Part shown: piece by piece, positions 45,792-54,600 of the stretch
How the letters are laid out: the number at the start of each line of letters is the position of its first letter
How positions within the stretch are numbered: the stretch's first letter is position 1
Source: Janthinobacterium aquaticum
GTDB lineage: Bacteria > Pseudomonadota > Gammaproteobacteria > Burkholderiales > Burkholderiaceae_D
Length of the DNA stretch: 64,000 nucleotides
Assembly (NCBI RefSeq): GCF_009208565.1
Contig: NZ_WFLK01000013.1
Coordinates: forward strand, 124,001-188,000
Reading direction: 5' to 3'
Position numbers and translations under genes: made by a program
The notes under the pieces: model-generated
What the model was told of the DNA's origin: nothing
The model's input: only the letters and a program-made list of their open reading frames with translations
Database searches by the model: none

Positions 45792-46391
45792 TCAGATCGA
45801 TTTCAAAAAGGCCCGTATGCCGGCCAGCAGCATTTCAATCGCCATTGCCGTCAGGATCAGGCCCATCAGGCGCTCGAAGGCTGTCATCACACGTGGCCCC
45901 AGCGCGCGCTGCAGCCGCTCGGCGCTCAAAAACACCGCCAGCCAGACCATGGCCACGGCGCTCAAACCGGCAACGTGCGCAATCACTTCGTCGATTTCAT
46001 GCGAGGAAAACAGCAGCACCGTGGCCAGTGCCGACGGGCCCGCCAAGGCGGGAATGGCCAGCGGCACGATAAATGGCTCGTCGGCCAGGTCGGCTTCCGC
46101 ATTGCCGTTCGAGGGCTGTGGAAACACCATGCGCATGGCGATCAGAAACAGAATCACGCCGCCGCCGATGCGCAGCGCCACTTCCGACAATTGCATGGCT
46201 TTCAGGAAATGGCGGCCAAAAAACATAAAGACCAGCAAGATGCCAAAGGCAATCGCGCATTCGCGCACCACCACCTTCCAGCGGCGCGCCACCGGCACGC
46301 GTTTCAGGGCATTGACGAACAGCGACACGTTGCCAAATGGATCGGTGACAAGCAACAGCAGGATAAAGGTCTGGAAAAAATTCTGGGTCAT
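45792..46391 (-). CDS. MarC-family integral membrane protein
   Basis: A 199-residue inner-membrane protein with six hydrophobic helices in two repeats of three. Motifs LLLVTDPFGNVSLFVNAL near the start and PFIVPLAIPALAGPSALATV in the middle are typical of the MarC/YchE/YhgN family. Function is unsettled for the family; early links to multiple antibiotic resistance were not confirmed. ATG at 46391 is preferred over an upstream extension to 46481 because family members start at this point. It is followed by the DinB-like gene. Confidence 0.88.
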   Translation of the reverse strand: MTQNFFQTFILLLLVTDPFGNVSLFVNALKRVPVARRWKVVVRECAIAFGILLVFMFFGRHFLKAMQLSEVALRIGGGVILFLIAMRMVFPQPSNGNAEADLADEPFIVPLAIPALAGPSALATVLLFSSHEIDEVIAHVAGLSAVAMVWLAVFLSAERLQRALGPRVMTAFERLMGLILTAMAIEMLLAGIRAFLKSI

Positions 46392-46800
46392 GGCAAGGCT
46401 AAGATCGACAGCGCCGCAAGTAGGGTGTGCGCTATGGCGAGGCTCGCGATGATAACAAGCTCTGCAGTTATCTCCCATCATTACATAACAATATGATTGA
46501 TAATGGTTGATTATTGCGATTTTATTATTTCTTCTCGGAAAAACATCATCCTGATGTGATAAAGCGTGATTTTTTTCAGCGATTTATTGATACGCGTAAA
46601 TATTCCCTGTAACCTTGTAAGTCAGAAATAGCAATGCGTGGCCACCTTACTCTGTTGCCGCGCGACCTCCGAATCGAGTGGGCCGCCTTCCCCCTGCCGC
46701 CATCGCACTCCTTCCGATCCAACCAAGAATAAATGTTATGCCATGACCTGCGTGCGTCCTGTGGATGCGTGTTGCGCTGGTGTTTCACCAAGGAAAAATC
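46392..46800. other. 409-base gene-free divergent region
   Basis: Space between marC (minus) and a chemoreceptor (plus). The middle (46480-46620) is strongly AT-rich and must contain the promoters. A weak flagellar-sigma-like pattern (TAAAG with CGATTT about 14 bases on, near 46561-46590) is present but spacing is one base short. No gene, repeat or RNA structure was recognised. Confidence 0.5.
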
Positions 46801-48549
46801 ATGTCCGCCAAAATTACCATCAAATTGCGCCTGATCGCCACCATGTGCGTGCTGGGCCTGCTCATTGCCGTGCTCGGCATCATGAGCATTATCGGCCTGA
46901 AGTCGGCCAACGGTGCCCTCAATGAGGTCTATACCAACCAGCTGGCCTCGACCCAGGCCATCGGCGAATCGCAGATCGCGCTGGGCCGCGCACGCTTTAC
47001 CATGGACCGCGCCGTGCTGCATCCGGAATCGCCCGCCGGCAAGGAAGCACTGGGCAATGCCGAAAAGTTTATTGAAAAATCCGATACCGCCTGGAAGCGC
47101 TACCTGGCGCTGCCGCAAAGCGCCGACGAAAAAATCCTGTCCGACGAGATGGACAAGAAGCGCATCGACTACATCAACAATGGCCTGCTGCAGATCCTCA
47201 AAGCGCTGCGTGAAAACAAGGTAGCCGAGGCCGACCAACTGGTGATGGCGGGCGTGCTGCCGCTGTCGCGCACGCTGGAAGATTCGGTGGCCAAGCTGAC
47301 CGCCTTCCAGGTCTCGGGTGCGGAAAAAATGTATGAAGACAGCCAGGCCAGCTACCAGACGCAATTTGCCGCCGCGATTGCCGGTCTGGTCATCGGTTTG
47401 CTGATTATTGTGGTGTCCACTGTATTGCTGTTGCGCGCCATCTTTACGCCGCTGGAGCAGGCGCTGCGCCACTTCGACGCGATTGCCGACGGCAACCTGG
47501 CCAACGATATCGTGATTGCCCGCCACGATGAAATGGGCGCCTTGCTGTCGGGTCTGCAGCAGATGCAGGAACGCCTGTCGACTACCGTGCGCGGCGTGCG
47601 CGACGGCAGTGGCGCGATTGCCACCGCCAGCAATGAAATTGCCTCGGGCAACCTGGACCTGTCGAGCCGTACCGAACAGCAGGCATCGAGCCTCGAAGAA
47701 ACTGCGTCGTCGCTGGAAGAGCTGACCTCGACCGTCAAGCAGAACTCCGACAATGCGCGCCAGGCCAACCAGCTGGCCGTGTCGGCCTCGGACGTGGCCG
47801 TCAAGGGCGGTGCGCTGGTGCAGGAAGTGGTGGCCACCATGGGCACTATCAGCGAGTCGTCGAAAAAGATTGCCGACATTATCGGCGTGATCGATGGGAT
47901 TGCCTTCCAGACCAATATCCTGGCGCTGAACGCAGCCGTGGAAGCGGCGCGCGCCGGCGAGCAGGGCCGTGGCTTCGCGGTGGTGGCCACCGAAGTGCGC
48001 AACCTGGCGCACCGCTCGGCTTCTGCCGCCAAGGACATCAAGCAGCTGATCGAAGCGTCGGTGCAGAACGTGGGCACCGGCAGCGACCTGGTAGCGCAGA
48101 CCGGCACCACCATGGAAGAGATCGTGTCGAGCATCCGTCGCGTGACCGACATCATGGGTGAAATCAGCGCCGCCGGCCGCGAGCAGGAGCTTGGCATCGG
48201 CCAGATCAACCAGGCCGTCGCCGAGATGGACACCGTCACCCAGCAGAACGCCGCGCTGGTAGAAGAGGCGGCCGCCGCCTCCGAATCGATGCAGGAGCAA
48301 GCTGCCGCGCTGGCCGAAATGGTCAGCCGCTTCAAGCTTGACGCCAACCACAGCGCACCAACTGCTGCGCCCGTACTGCGCAAGCCGGCAGTGAAGGTTG
48401 TACCGGCAGCCCCGGCTGCAGTGAAACGCCCGTCGCTGCGCCTGGCTTCGACGCGCCCGGCAGCCGCTGCTGCAGCCCCGGCAGCTGCCGCCAGGCCGCG
48501 TCCGGCCAAGCCCGCCGCTGACAACAGCGGCGAGTGGGAAGAGTTCTAA
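46801..48549 (+). CDS. Methyl-accepting chemotaxis protein, Tar-type sensor, with WEEF tail
   Basis: A 582-residue receptor. TM1 (about 10-30), periplasmic helical bundle (about 32-190, with MDRAVLHPESPAGK), TM2 (about 192-212), HAMP, and the signalling hairpin with tip [21 protein letters not shown] long Ala/Pro/Arg linker leads to the terminal GEWEEF, a CheR/CheB tether like that of the receptor at 43253. ATG at 46801 has an AAGGA site. Its stop overlaps by 4 bases the stop of the convergent AI-2E-family gene. The cytoplasmic halves of the three receptors in this window are nearly the same, so they probably arose by duplication and sensor swapping. Confidence 0.93.
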   Translation: MSAKITIKLRLIATMCVLGLLIAVLGIMSIIGLKSANGALNEVYTNQLASTQAIGESQIALGRARFTMDRAVLHPESPAGKEALGNAEKFIEKSDTAWKRYLALPQSADEKILSDEMDKKRIDYINNGLLQILKALRENKVAEADQLVMAGVLPLSRTLEDSVAKLTAFQVSGAEKMYEDSQASYQTQFAAAIAGLVIGLLIIVVSTVLLLRAIFTPLEQALRHFDAIADGNLANDIVIARHDEMGALLSGLQQMQERLSTTVRGVRDGSGAIATASNEIASGNLDLSSRTEQQASSLEETASSLEELTSTVKQNSDNARQANQLAVSASDVAVKGGALVQEVVATMGTISESSKKIADIIGVIDGIAFQTNILALNAAVEAARAGEQGRGFAVVATEVRNLAHRSASAAKDIKQLIEASVQNVGTGSDLVAQTGTTMEEIVSSIRRVTDIMGEISAAGREQELGIGQINQAVAEMDTVTQQNAALVEEAAAASESMQEQAAALAEMVSRFKLDANHSAPTAAPVLRKPAVKVVPAAPAAVKRPSLRLASTRPAAAAAAPAAAARPRPAKPAADNSGEWEEF

Positions 48550-49697
48550 CTCAGGCCAGCTTCCCCGTGGCGCTGCTGCTCGGCCAGCAGCGCCGCTTCG
48601 GCCGCCGCCCTGGCGCGCTTCTCCTCTGCCAGGGCTTCCGCTTTCTCAAGTGCATCGTGGCGCGCCTGCAAGGCCGCCCGCGCCCGCACAAATACGATCT
48701 TGATCGCCGCCATCACCGGCACCGACAGGAAAATGCCCACCACGCCACCGAGCTGATCGCCAGCCAGCAGGCCGATAATCACCATCAGCGGGCTTACTTC
48801 CACGCCTTCGCTCATCAGGTAAGGATTGAGCACGTAATCCTGGAACAGGCGGTAGGCGGCAATAAAGCCGATCAGCCAGAACACATGTTCAAAGCCGCTG
48901 AAGCCGGCCACGATCACCGCAATTACGGCCGCCGCTAGCGGGCCGGCAAACGGAATAAATTCAAGCAAGGCCGCAGCGCCGGCCAGCAGCAGGCTGTACG
49001 GCACGCCCATCAAGGAGAACGCCACGCTGTAGGAGATAAAGGTGGCAATCGACAACAGCAGCAGCGCGCGCACATAGCGTGACAGCAGCACGTCGAGGTC
49101 CTCGATAATCGCGCCCCACAGTTTCCTGTTCGGACGGTTCAGCAGCGACAGCAAGCCGTCGCGCATGTCCGGGCCTTCCTTGATCAGCAGAAAGCTCAGC
49201 ACCGGCACCAGCACCAGATAGATCAGATTGCTGGCCGCATGCATGACCGTCAGGCCCAGTTCCTTGGCCAGCGGCATTGCCTGGCCCGAGCCGCTGCTCA
49301 GCTGGGTCTGCAGGAACGACAGCAGGCGCGCACGCAGCGGCTCCATGAATTCCGGCAGCGGAATGCGTTCGGCAAAGTTATTGCCGTGCAGTAGCGTTGG
49401 CAGCTGCTCGCTCAGCTTGGTTGCTTCCTCTTCGATGCGTGCGCCAAAAATTGATCCCAATATGGCCACCAGCAAGATCACCACCAGGAATACGATCCCG
49501 ATATTGACGGTGCGCGGCAGGCGCTTGGGGCCATATTTTTCCAGCAGGCCGATCAGGGGATAAACCAGATAGCTGAAAAACACCGCAAACACCACCACGA
49601 TCAAGGTCGACGACACCTTGTAGATAATGAACAGCAAGAAAGCGACAAGAAACGCCGTCCACACCATCTTGGCGACGCGCAAATTAAATCCGAACAT
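48546..49697 (-). CDS. AI-2E/PerM-family membrane transporter
   Basis: A 383-residue inner-membrane protein with about eight hydrophobic helices. Typical features are the paired N-terminal helices (VWTAFLVAFLLFIIYKVSST, VVFAVFFSYLVYPLIGLLEK), a long amphipathic central part, and the family blocks AAALLEFIPFAGPLAAAV and SPLMVIIGLLAGDQLGGVVG. A charged coiled-coil tail (about 345-383) follows. Family roles vary: AI-2 export, Na/H antiport or general permease; nothing here decides. ATG at 49697 with an AAGGAAA site is preferred over 49736. Confidence 0.88.
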   Translation of the reverse strand: MFGFNLRVAKMVWTAFLVAFLLFIIYKVSSTLIVVVFAVFFSYLVYPLIGLLEKYGPKRLPRTVNIGIVFLVVILLVAILGSIFGARIEEEATKLSEQLPTLLHGNNFAERIPLPEFMEPLRARLLSFLQTQLSSGSGQAMPLAKELGLTVMHAASNLIYLVLVPVLSFLLIKEGPDMRDGLLSLLNRPNRKLWGAIIEDLDVLLSRYVRALLLLSIATFISYSVAFSLMGVPYSLLLAGAAALLEFIPFAGPLAAAVIAVIVAGFSGFEHVFWLIGFIAAYRLFQDYVLNPYLMSEGVEVSPLMVIIGLLAGDQLGGVVGIFLSVPVMAAIKIVFVRARAALQARHDALEKAEALAEEKRARAAAEAALLAEQQRHGEAGLS

Positions 49698-49851
49698 AAA
49701 AGTTTCCTTGGACAAAAGGTCGCCCGGGCTTGGCAAGGCTGGGGCAAAGAGGTGCGCAGGGCAGGGGTTGGGCAGAGCAGCACGGATGGGAAATCATACC
49801 GTAGAATGTCAAAATACCATGTTCATTTGCGTAGCGGTAACAGATGACGCT

Positions 49852-50913
49852 TCAGCTAGCCGCCAGCTCATAGCGGTTCTTGCCATTTTTCTTGGCCAGA
49901 TACAACGATGCATCGGCGCGCCGGTAGCTGTGTGCCAGATCCGTGCCCTTGACCAGTTCGGCTACACCGATGCTAATCGACACCTTGCGCTCGCCGGCAA
50001 AGGCCGCCTCGACAGTTTCGATCAGCTGCGTGGCAAGCAGGCAGGCACCATGCTTGTCGCCCTGGTAAATCACGGCAAACTCCTCGCCACCGAGCCGCCC
50101 GCACAGATGCTCGCCAGCTATCCCGGCAATCACCTCGGCCGTTTTGCGCAGGACCTCGTCGCCCACGTCATGGCCGTGTTCGTCGTTGATCTGCTTGAAG
50201 TCGTCGATATCGATCATCAGGAAATACGCCGGCGCCAGCGCGCTGCGATGCAGCTGGCGCGCGCTTTGCGTAAAGCGGCGCCGGTTGTTCAGGCCGGTCA
50301 GGCTGTCGGTATAGGCCATCGTGGCCAGCTCGCGCTGAGCCTGGTAATTGTGGATCCGCAGCACCAGGAAATACACATTCAGGGACAGCCCGATCAGCAT
50401 GCTGACCACCACCGCCAGCATCGGCCAATACTGGTCGGCCTGCTGCGGATGCGCCGGAAACTGCTCCCAGCCCAGCATCACCCACACGCACAGCGACACG
50501 GCCAGATACCAGGCAATACCACTGAACAAGGGCGCAATCGTCAGCGTGATCAGCACGCCCAGCGGCAACACCCAGAATGAAGGATCGTCGGTAGCCGCAA
50601 TCAGCACCTGAAAGCCATAGGTTACAAACAGCACGCTGGCCGACCCGCTGACGACAATCGCCAGCAAGCTCTTGCCCAGCGCCGTGATGGTCACGCCTGC
50701 CACCATGCCCACCAGCGCAAGGCTGGCGCTTTGTGTATCGAGCGCATGCCGGTGCTGCATCAGCGCCACCGTGACCAGCCAGCTGGCCACGCCAAAGCTC
50801 AGCGTCACGATCGAAATGAAATGCAGCTCCTTGAAGAAGCGCTGCTGCTGCTCCGGCTCCCCCAACAGGAACAGATAGGTCCAGATAGACGAGCTGCTGC
50901 GCGAAGTCGGCAT
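49852..50913 (-). CDS. Membrane-anchored diguanylate cyclase (GGEEF)
   Basis: A 353-residue protein with about six hydrophobic helices (residues 30-188) followed by a GGDEF domain. The catalytic motif is RLGGEEF (GGEEF at 275-279), intact for cyclic-di-GMP synthesis. The position of the inhibitory I site is occupied by AGEH rather than RxxD, so product feedback at that site is unlikely, in contrast to the GAF/PAS cyclase at 14175. The MASE-like membrane part should sense an unknown membrane or periplasmic signal. ATG at 50913 is chosen; the open frame continues to 51000 but lacks a better start. Confidence 0.88.
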   Translation of the reverse strand: MPTSRSSSSIWTYLFLLGEPEQQQRFFKELHFISIVTLSFGVASWLVTVALMQHRHALDTQSASLALVGMVAGVTITALGKSLLAIVVSGSASVLFVTYGFQVLIAATDDPSFWVLPLGVLITLTIAPLFSGIAWYLAVSLCVWVMLGWEQFPAHPQQADQYWPMLAVVVSMLIGLSLNVYFLVLRIHNYQAQRELATMAYTDSLTGLNNRRRFTQSARQLHRSALAPAYFLMIDIDDFKQINDEHGHDVGDEVLRKTAEVIAGIAGEHLCGRLGGEEFAVIYQGDKHGACLLATQLIETVEAAFAGERKVSISIGVAELVKGTDLAHSYRRADASLYLAKKNGKNRYELAAS

Positions 50914-51057
50914 GGCGTATGTCCCGGCTGGCAAGGCTAGACGACAGAGGTGCCGCCAGCTCACTGCCGGCGGCGCACAGATGCATGATGCTGCTTGCAA
51001 GTGTACTGGGTTCTTTCAGGAAAGAGGAGCGCAGATTCGACATTAGCCGTGCCCCAC

Positions 51058-51095
51058 AGGTCAGATTAGCGTGGCAACGCCACGCGTAATCTGAC
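51058..51095 (+). repeat. REP-like palindrome G (variant)
   Basis: AGGTCAGATTAGCGTGGC followed by returning arm GCGTAATCTGAC. It carries a compensating change (TCAGATTA/TAATCTGA) from the usual TCGGATTA, so both arms changed together and pairing is kept. Confidence 0.8.
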
Positions 51096-51157
51096 AACGT
51101 TCGCCCCTGCGACGCGGCCCCCGATCTGCCACCAGGACGCCGCCACCTGCCAGCAGT

Positions 51158-51508
51158 TCAGCCTGTCGAACCGTGCTTTCCTGCAACCCCGGCAATATAG
51201 GCATCCATATCAATTTCACCATTAGCCCAGCGCAGGCCGTGCTGCCACTCTTCTTCGCTGATCTTGCCGCCCGACAGTTCAACATTGGCGCGCGCAAAGT
51301 CGAGCGCCTCATGGCGTTCCCGTTGCTCTGCACTCATCGACTGGCGTTCGATGTTCTTCTGCTTTTGCGCAGCGTCATAAGCCTGCATGTCGGCATCGTA
51401 TTGCTCACGCAGGCGCGCAAACACGTCCGCCTTAGTGCTGGCGGCCAGACCAATATCTTCGCGTAGCTGCGCGGCAAGCGGGGATGATTCGTCTTGTATT
51501 TTGGTCAT
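51158..51508 (-). CDS. Small VbhA-like (Fic antitoxin-like) orphan protein
   Basis: A 116-residue, highly charged helical protein. The C-terminal segment from about residue 68 to 107 (FARANVELSGGKISEEEWQ, then GLRWANGEIDMDAYIAG) resembles the VbhA antitoxin fold, where a first helix carries an inhibitory [S/T]xxxE[G/N] motif and a second ends in GEI. Here the Ser and Glu of that motif are not conserved (NVELSG), and no Fic toxin gene is in the window, so inhibition of a Fic enzyme is doubtful. An AGGA site precedes ATG at 51508. It follows the large helicase gene by 111 bases on the same strand and may be cotranscribed with it. Confidence 0.65.
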   Translation of the reverse strand: MTKIQDESSPLAAQLREDIGLAASTKADVFARLREQYDADMQAYDAAQKQKNIERQSMSAEQRERHEALDFARANVELSGGKISEEEWQHGLRWANGEIDMDAYIAGVAGKHGSTG

Positions 51509-51619
51509 ACGCTGTTATTCCTCATTAAGCCAGCTGGTGCAGCCGTGCATGATGAGGATAGTGACACCGTTTCGTAGTCCATGTCGGATGGTTGGTGCAG
51601 CGTGCCGCCAGCCGTGTAA

Positions 51620-54600
51620 TTATTCCAAGCTAAATGTAACACTCATCGGACTACTGCCTGTATGGCTCACATAGCGTAGTGGCCCGTGATAAATAAAGGG
51701 GGCGCCCTTACCATTCTGAAGCTTAGCTTCACGCACAAAAAGGTGAATCGTCAGACCTTTTTGCTCATGTTCGATAATGTCTCGACCCTTTTTATTGGTC
51801 GGCGATGTGGAGTTCTGGCTTTGCCAATGGAAGGTGCTGTCATCGATCCAATGATCGAGGTAACGATGATCCGCCGCCTTGCCTTGTTTATTGAGCGTTA
51901 CCAGTAACACTATCGCTCTCTTATTGGCGAGCGTCACATGCCCCACATTCCAGTTGCCAATACTGTACGTCTCGCCAAACAGTGGCGCAATCTCCTCGCG
52001 CATGAATGGTTGTCCCACGGCTAAATCTAGCGGATTGATAATGGCTTTGAAGCGCGCCAAGGTGTGCATGTCTTCGGTGGCAGCCATATCTTGGAAGTCC
52101 AGATTAGTAGCACGCAGCACATAACCACCGTCCGGCGTTTTGACGATGTGACGCAACAAATACTGAAAACCATCACCAGATTCATCTTGACGCTCAATGG
52201 CCATCACGGAGCCAGTAATCGAACCTGCATTGGTCGCTGTGATATGTTCCAGTAGCAGATAGTCGCCGTCCTGAATCGGGTGCTTTCCACCATTCATGGA
52301 GTTGCCCGAGGCGCGGGCGATGAAGTGCCGATGCGGATCGATATTTCCGTAGCTGGTAGGAAGATAACGGTATTCCTCGACATCCACCGTCCCGGTCTTA
52401 AAGTGTCCGCAAGCGATTTTCAAATTTGGAAAATAGGGTAGCGATGTGAGATTGTTGGCCTTTTCGCTGCGAACAAACGGAATCACGTTACTTGATGAGT
52501 CCGTCTGGTCGCGACGAACTTCATAGGCGGCCAAACGATAATCGATGATTTCCTGGGCCATCAGTTTGAACTTCTCAAGATGATCGTCAGCGGGTTTAAA
52601 GACGGCTTCAAATCGACCACTGTTGATGCGGAAATCGCTATTCTTACTTGTGCTATTACCGCCTATCCAAGCATTGATCGGATTGTTGGACCAGTAGCGT
52701 ACCCATGCTTCCGACTGCCCATTTGCTGTGCGGATGGTATCAGGAAGATCTGCTAGCAGAGCAGGTCGACGTTGCAACACCTGCCATGAACGCTCAGCCA
52801 GTTCGGCGACGGTCGGTGGCGTACGCCAACCATCCAATTCCTGAAATGCCAAAAGTAGTACCATCTTGAAGCTCTTGGTCATTGAGGTTGTTTCTAGTTC
52901 GCGCAAGAAGCTGCGATGTCTGGCCGCGATAACTTGCTCATCTGAATCGAGGTCATCCATGGAATGGACGAGAGCATACCAATCGCCATATTCTTTGCGC
53001 ATTGCTGGCATGCTGGCACCCCCCCGGTAAAACTCGGCCAAAGTCGGCCGTCGCCCAAAGCTGTCGCGCAAGGCTGTGTATTCGTTCTTTGTGCCCTCGC
53101 TATCCAAGGACTTGAGAAATTCGATCAGTTGCAAATCGTAGTTGACGAAGCAACCTTCCGGCAGCTCCAGTTGATTCGCTTCTGCTTTACGTGCGAAATC
53201 CGCTAATTTTTTGTAGCTAGGGTCGATCTCAAACAAAGCCTCTGGCTTATGTAGGAAGCTCTTGTGATTACCGATAAAGTCTAAGATGACCAAATGCTCT
53301 TTACCCTCGCTTTTACGCAAGCCTCGGCCCAATTGTTGGAGAAACAGGATTTTTGATTCGGTAGGGCGTAGCATCATGACGGTGTCGATGGCAGGAAGAT
53401 CGACGCCTTCATTAAATAGATCGACAGAAAAAATCACCGAAAGGCGCCTGTCACGCAGGCGCTCCAACGCATCGGCCCGGCTCATTGACGAACCGGCGTA
53501 CACCGCAGCGCAAGCGATATTCGCTTTGGAAAACTGTGCAGCCATAAATTCGGCATGAGCGACAGAAACACAAAACGCCAACGTGCGTTGCTGTTTATAG
53601 CGTTGCCACTCCGTCAATGCATGTCTGGCGCGAGCCAGTGTTGCCAGCTTGGTGCTGAGCTGATTGAGATCGAATCGCCCGCTGCGCCATGGTAGTTCAG
53701 CGTAGTCCACAGAACTATCGAAGATGCCATAGTAGTGAAACGGCACAAGCAGTTTGGCCGTAATGCCATCGAAAAGCCCACGCGTAAAGACGAGATTTTC
53801 ATCGCATAGTGACAGAATGTCGGATTGGTCGGATCGATCTGGCGTTGCTGTTAGACCCAACAAAAATTTTGGCGAAAAATAAGCGAGCAGGCGACGATAG
53901 GTAGGCGCAGCTGCATGATGAAATTCGTCAACGACGATATAGTCAAAATGATCTGGCGCGTATTGCTCCAAGTGCTTTTCTTGCCCCAGCGTTTGAATAG
54001 AAGCGCAGAGTATTTCTGCCTCTATATCCTTGCTCTGGCCTGCATAAAAGCCCACGCGTGCACTCGGACGAATTCTCAGAAACGTCTCGGCCGCTTGATT
54101 CAAAATTTCTTCGCGATGTGCGACAAATAATACGCGGCGCGCGCCCAACTGCTTCGCATCGAAAGCAGCTAGCCAGGTTTTTCCAAGGCCGGTTGCCAAT
54201 ACTACTAAGCCACGCCGGAACCCTTCATCGCGCGTTGCTCGTAAGGCAAATAAAGCCTCGATTTGCACGCTTGACGGAGTAGGCGGCGCATCTTGTTCCA
54301 GGCTGCCCGGTGCTACGGCCATTGGCAGCGGAACTCGGCGCGCATCATACTGTTCGATCCATTCATCTGTTAGAACAACACAGCGAGGATGGACAAACAG
54401 TTCTTCAAATTTAGCCCGTGCTTCAAGATAGCCATTGTCGCCCGGATAGTTAATGCGGTAATTCCACTCTAAGCCATTGGTTAGTGCTTGCCTGCTGATA
54501 TTGCTGGAACCGATAAATGCCGTGCCGCTCAGAACGCTCTGGTCGGTAAGTTGTGCGAACAAATAGGCTTTCAGATGAAAACTGCTGCCGGCAGACTGGT

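Noticed and set aside
46561..46590. Flagellar sigma-28 promoter ahead of a chemoreceptor
   Set aside because: TAAA and CGAT elements are present but the spacer is one base short and the -10 is otherwise poor.
46576..48351. 591-residue open frame on the minus strand
   Set aside because: Antisense of the Tar-type chemoreceptor.
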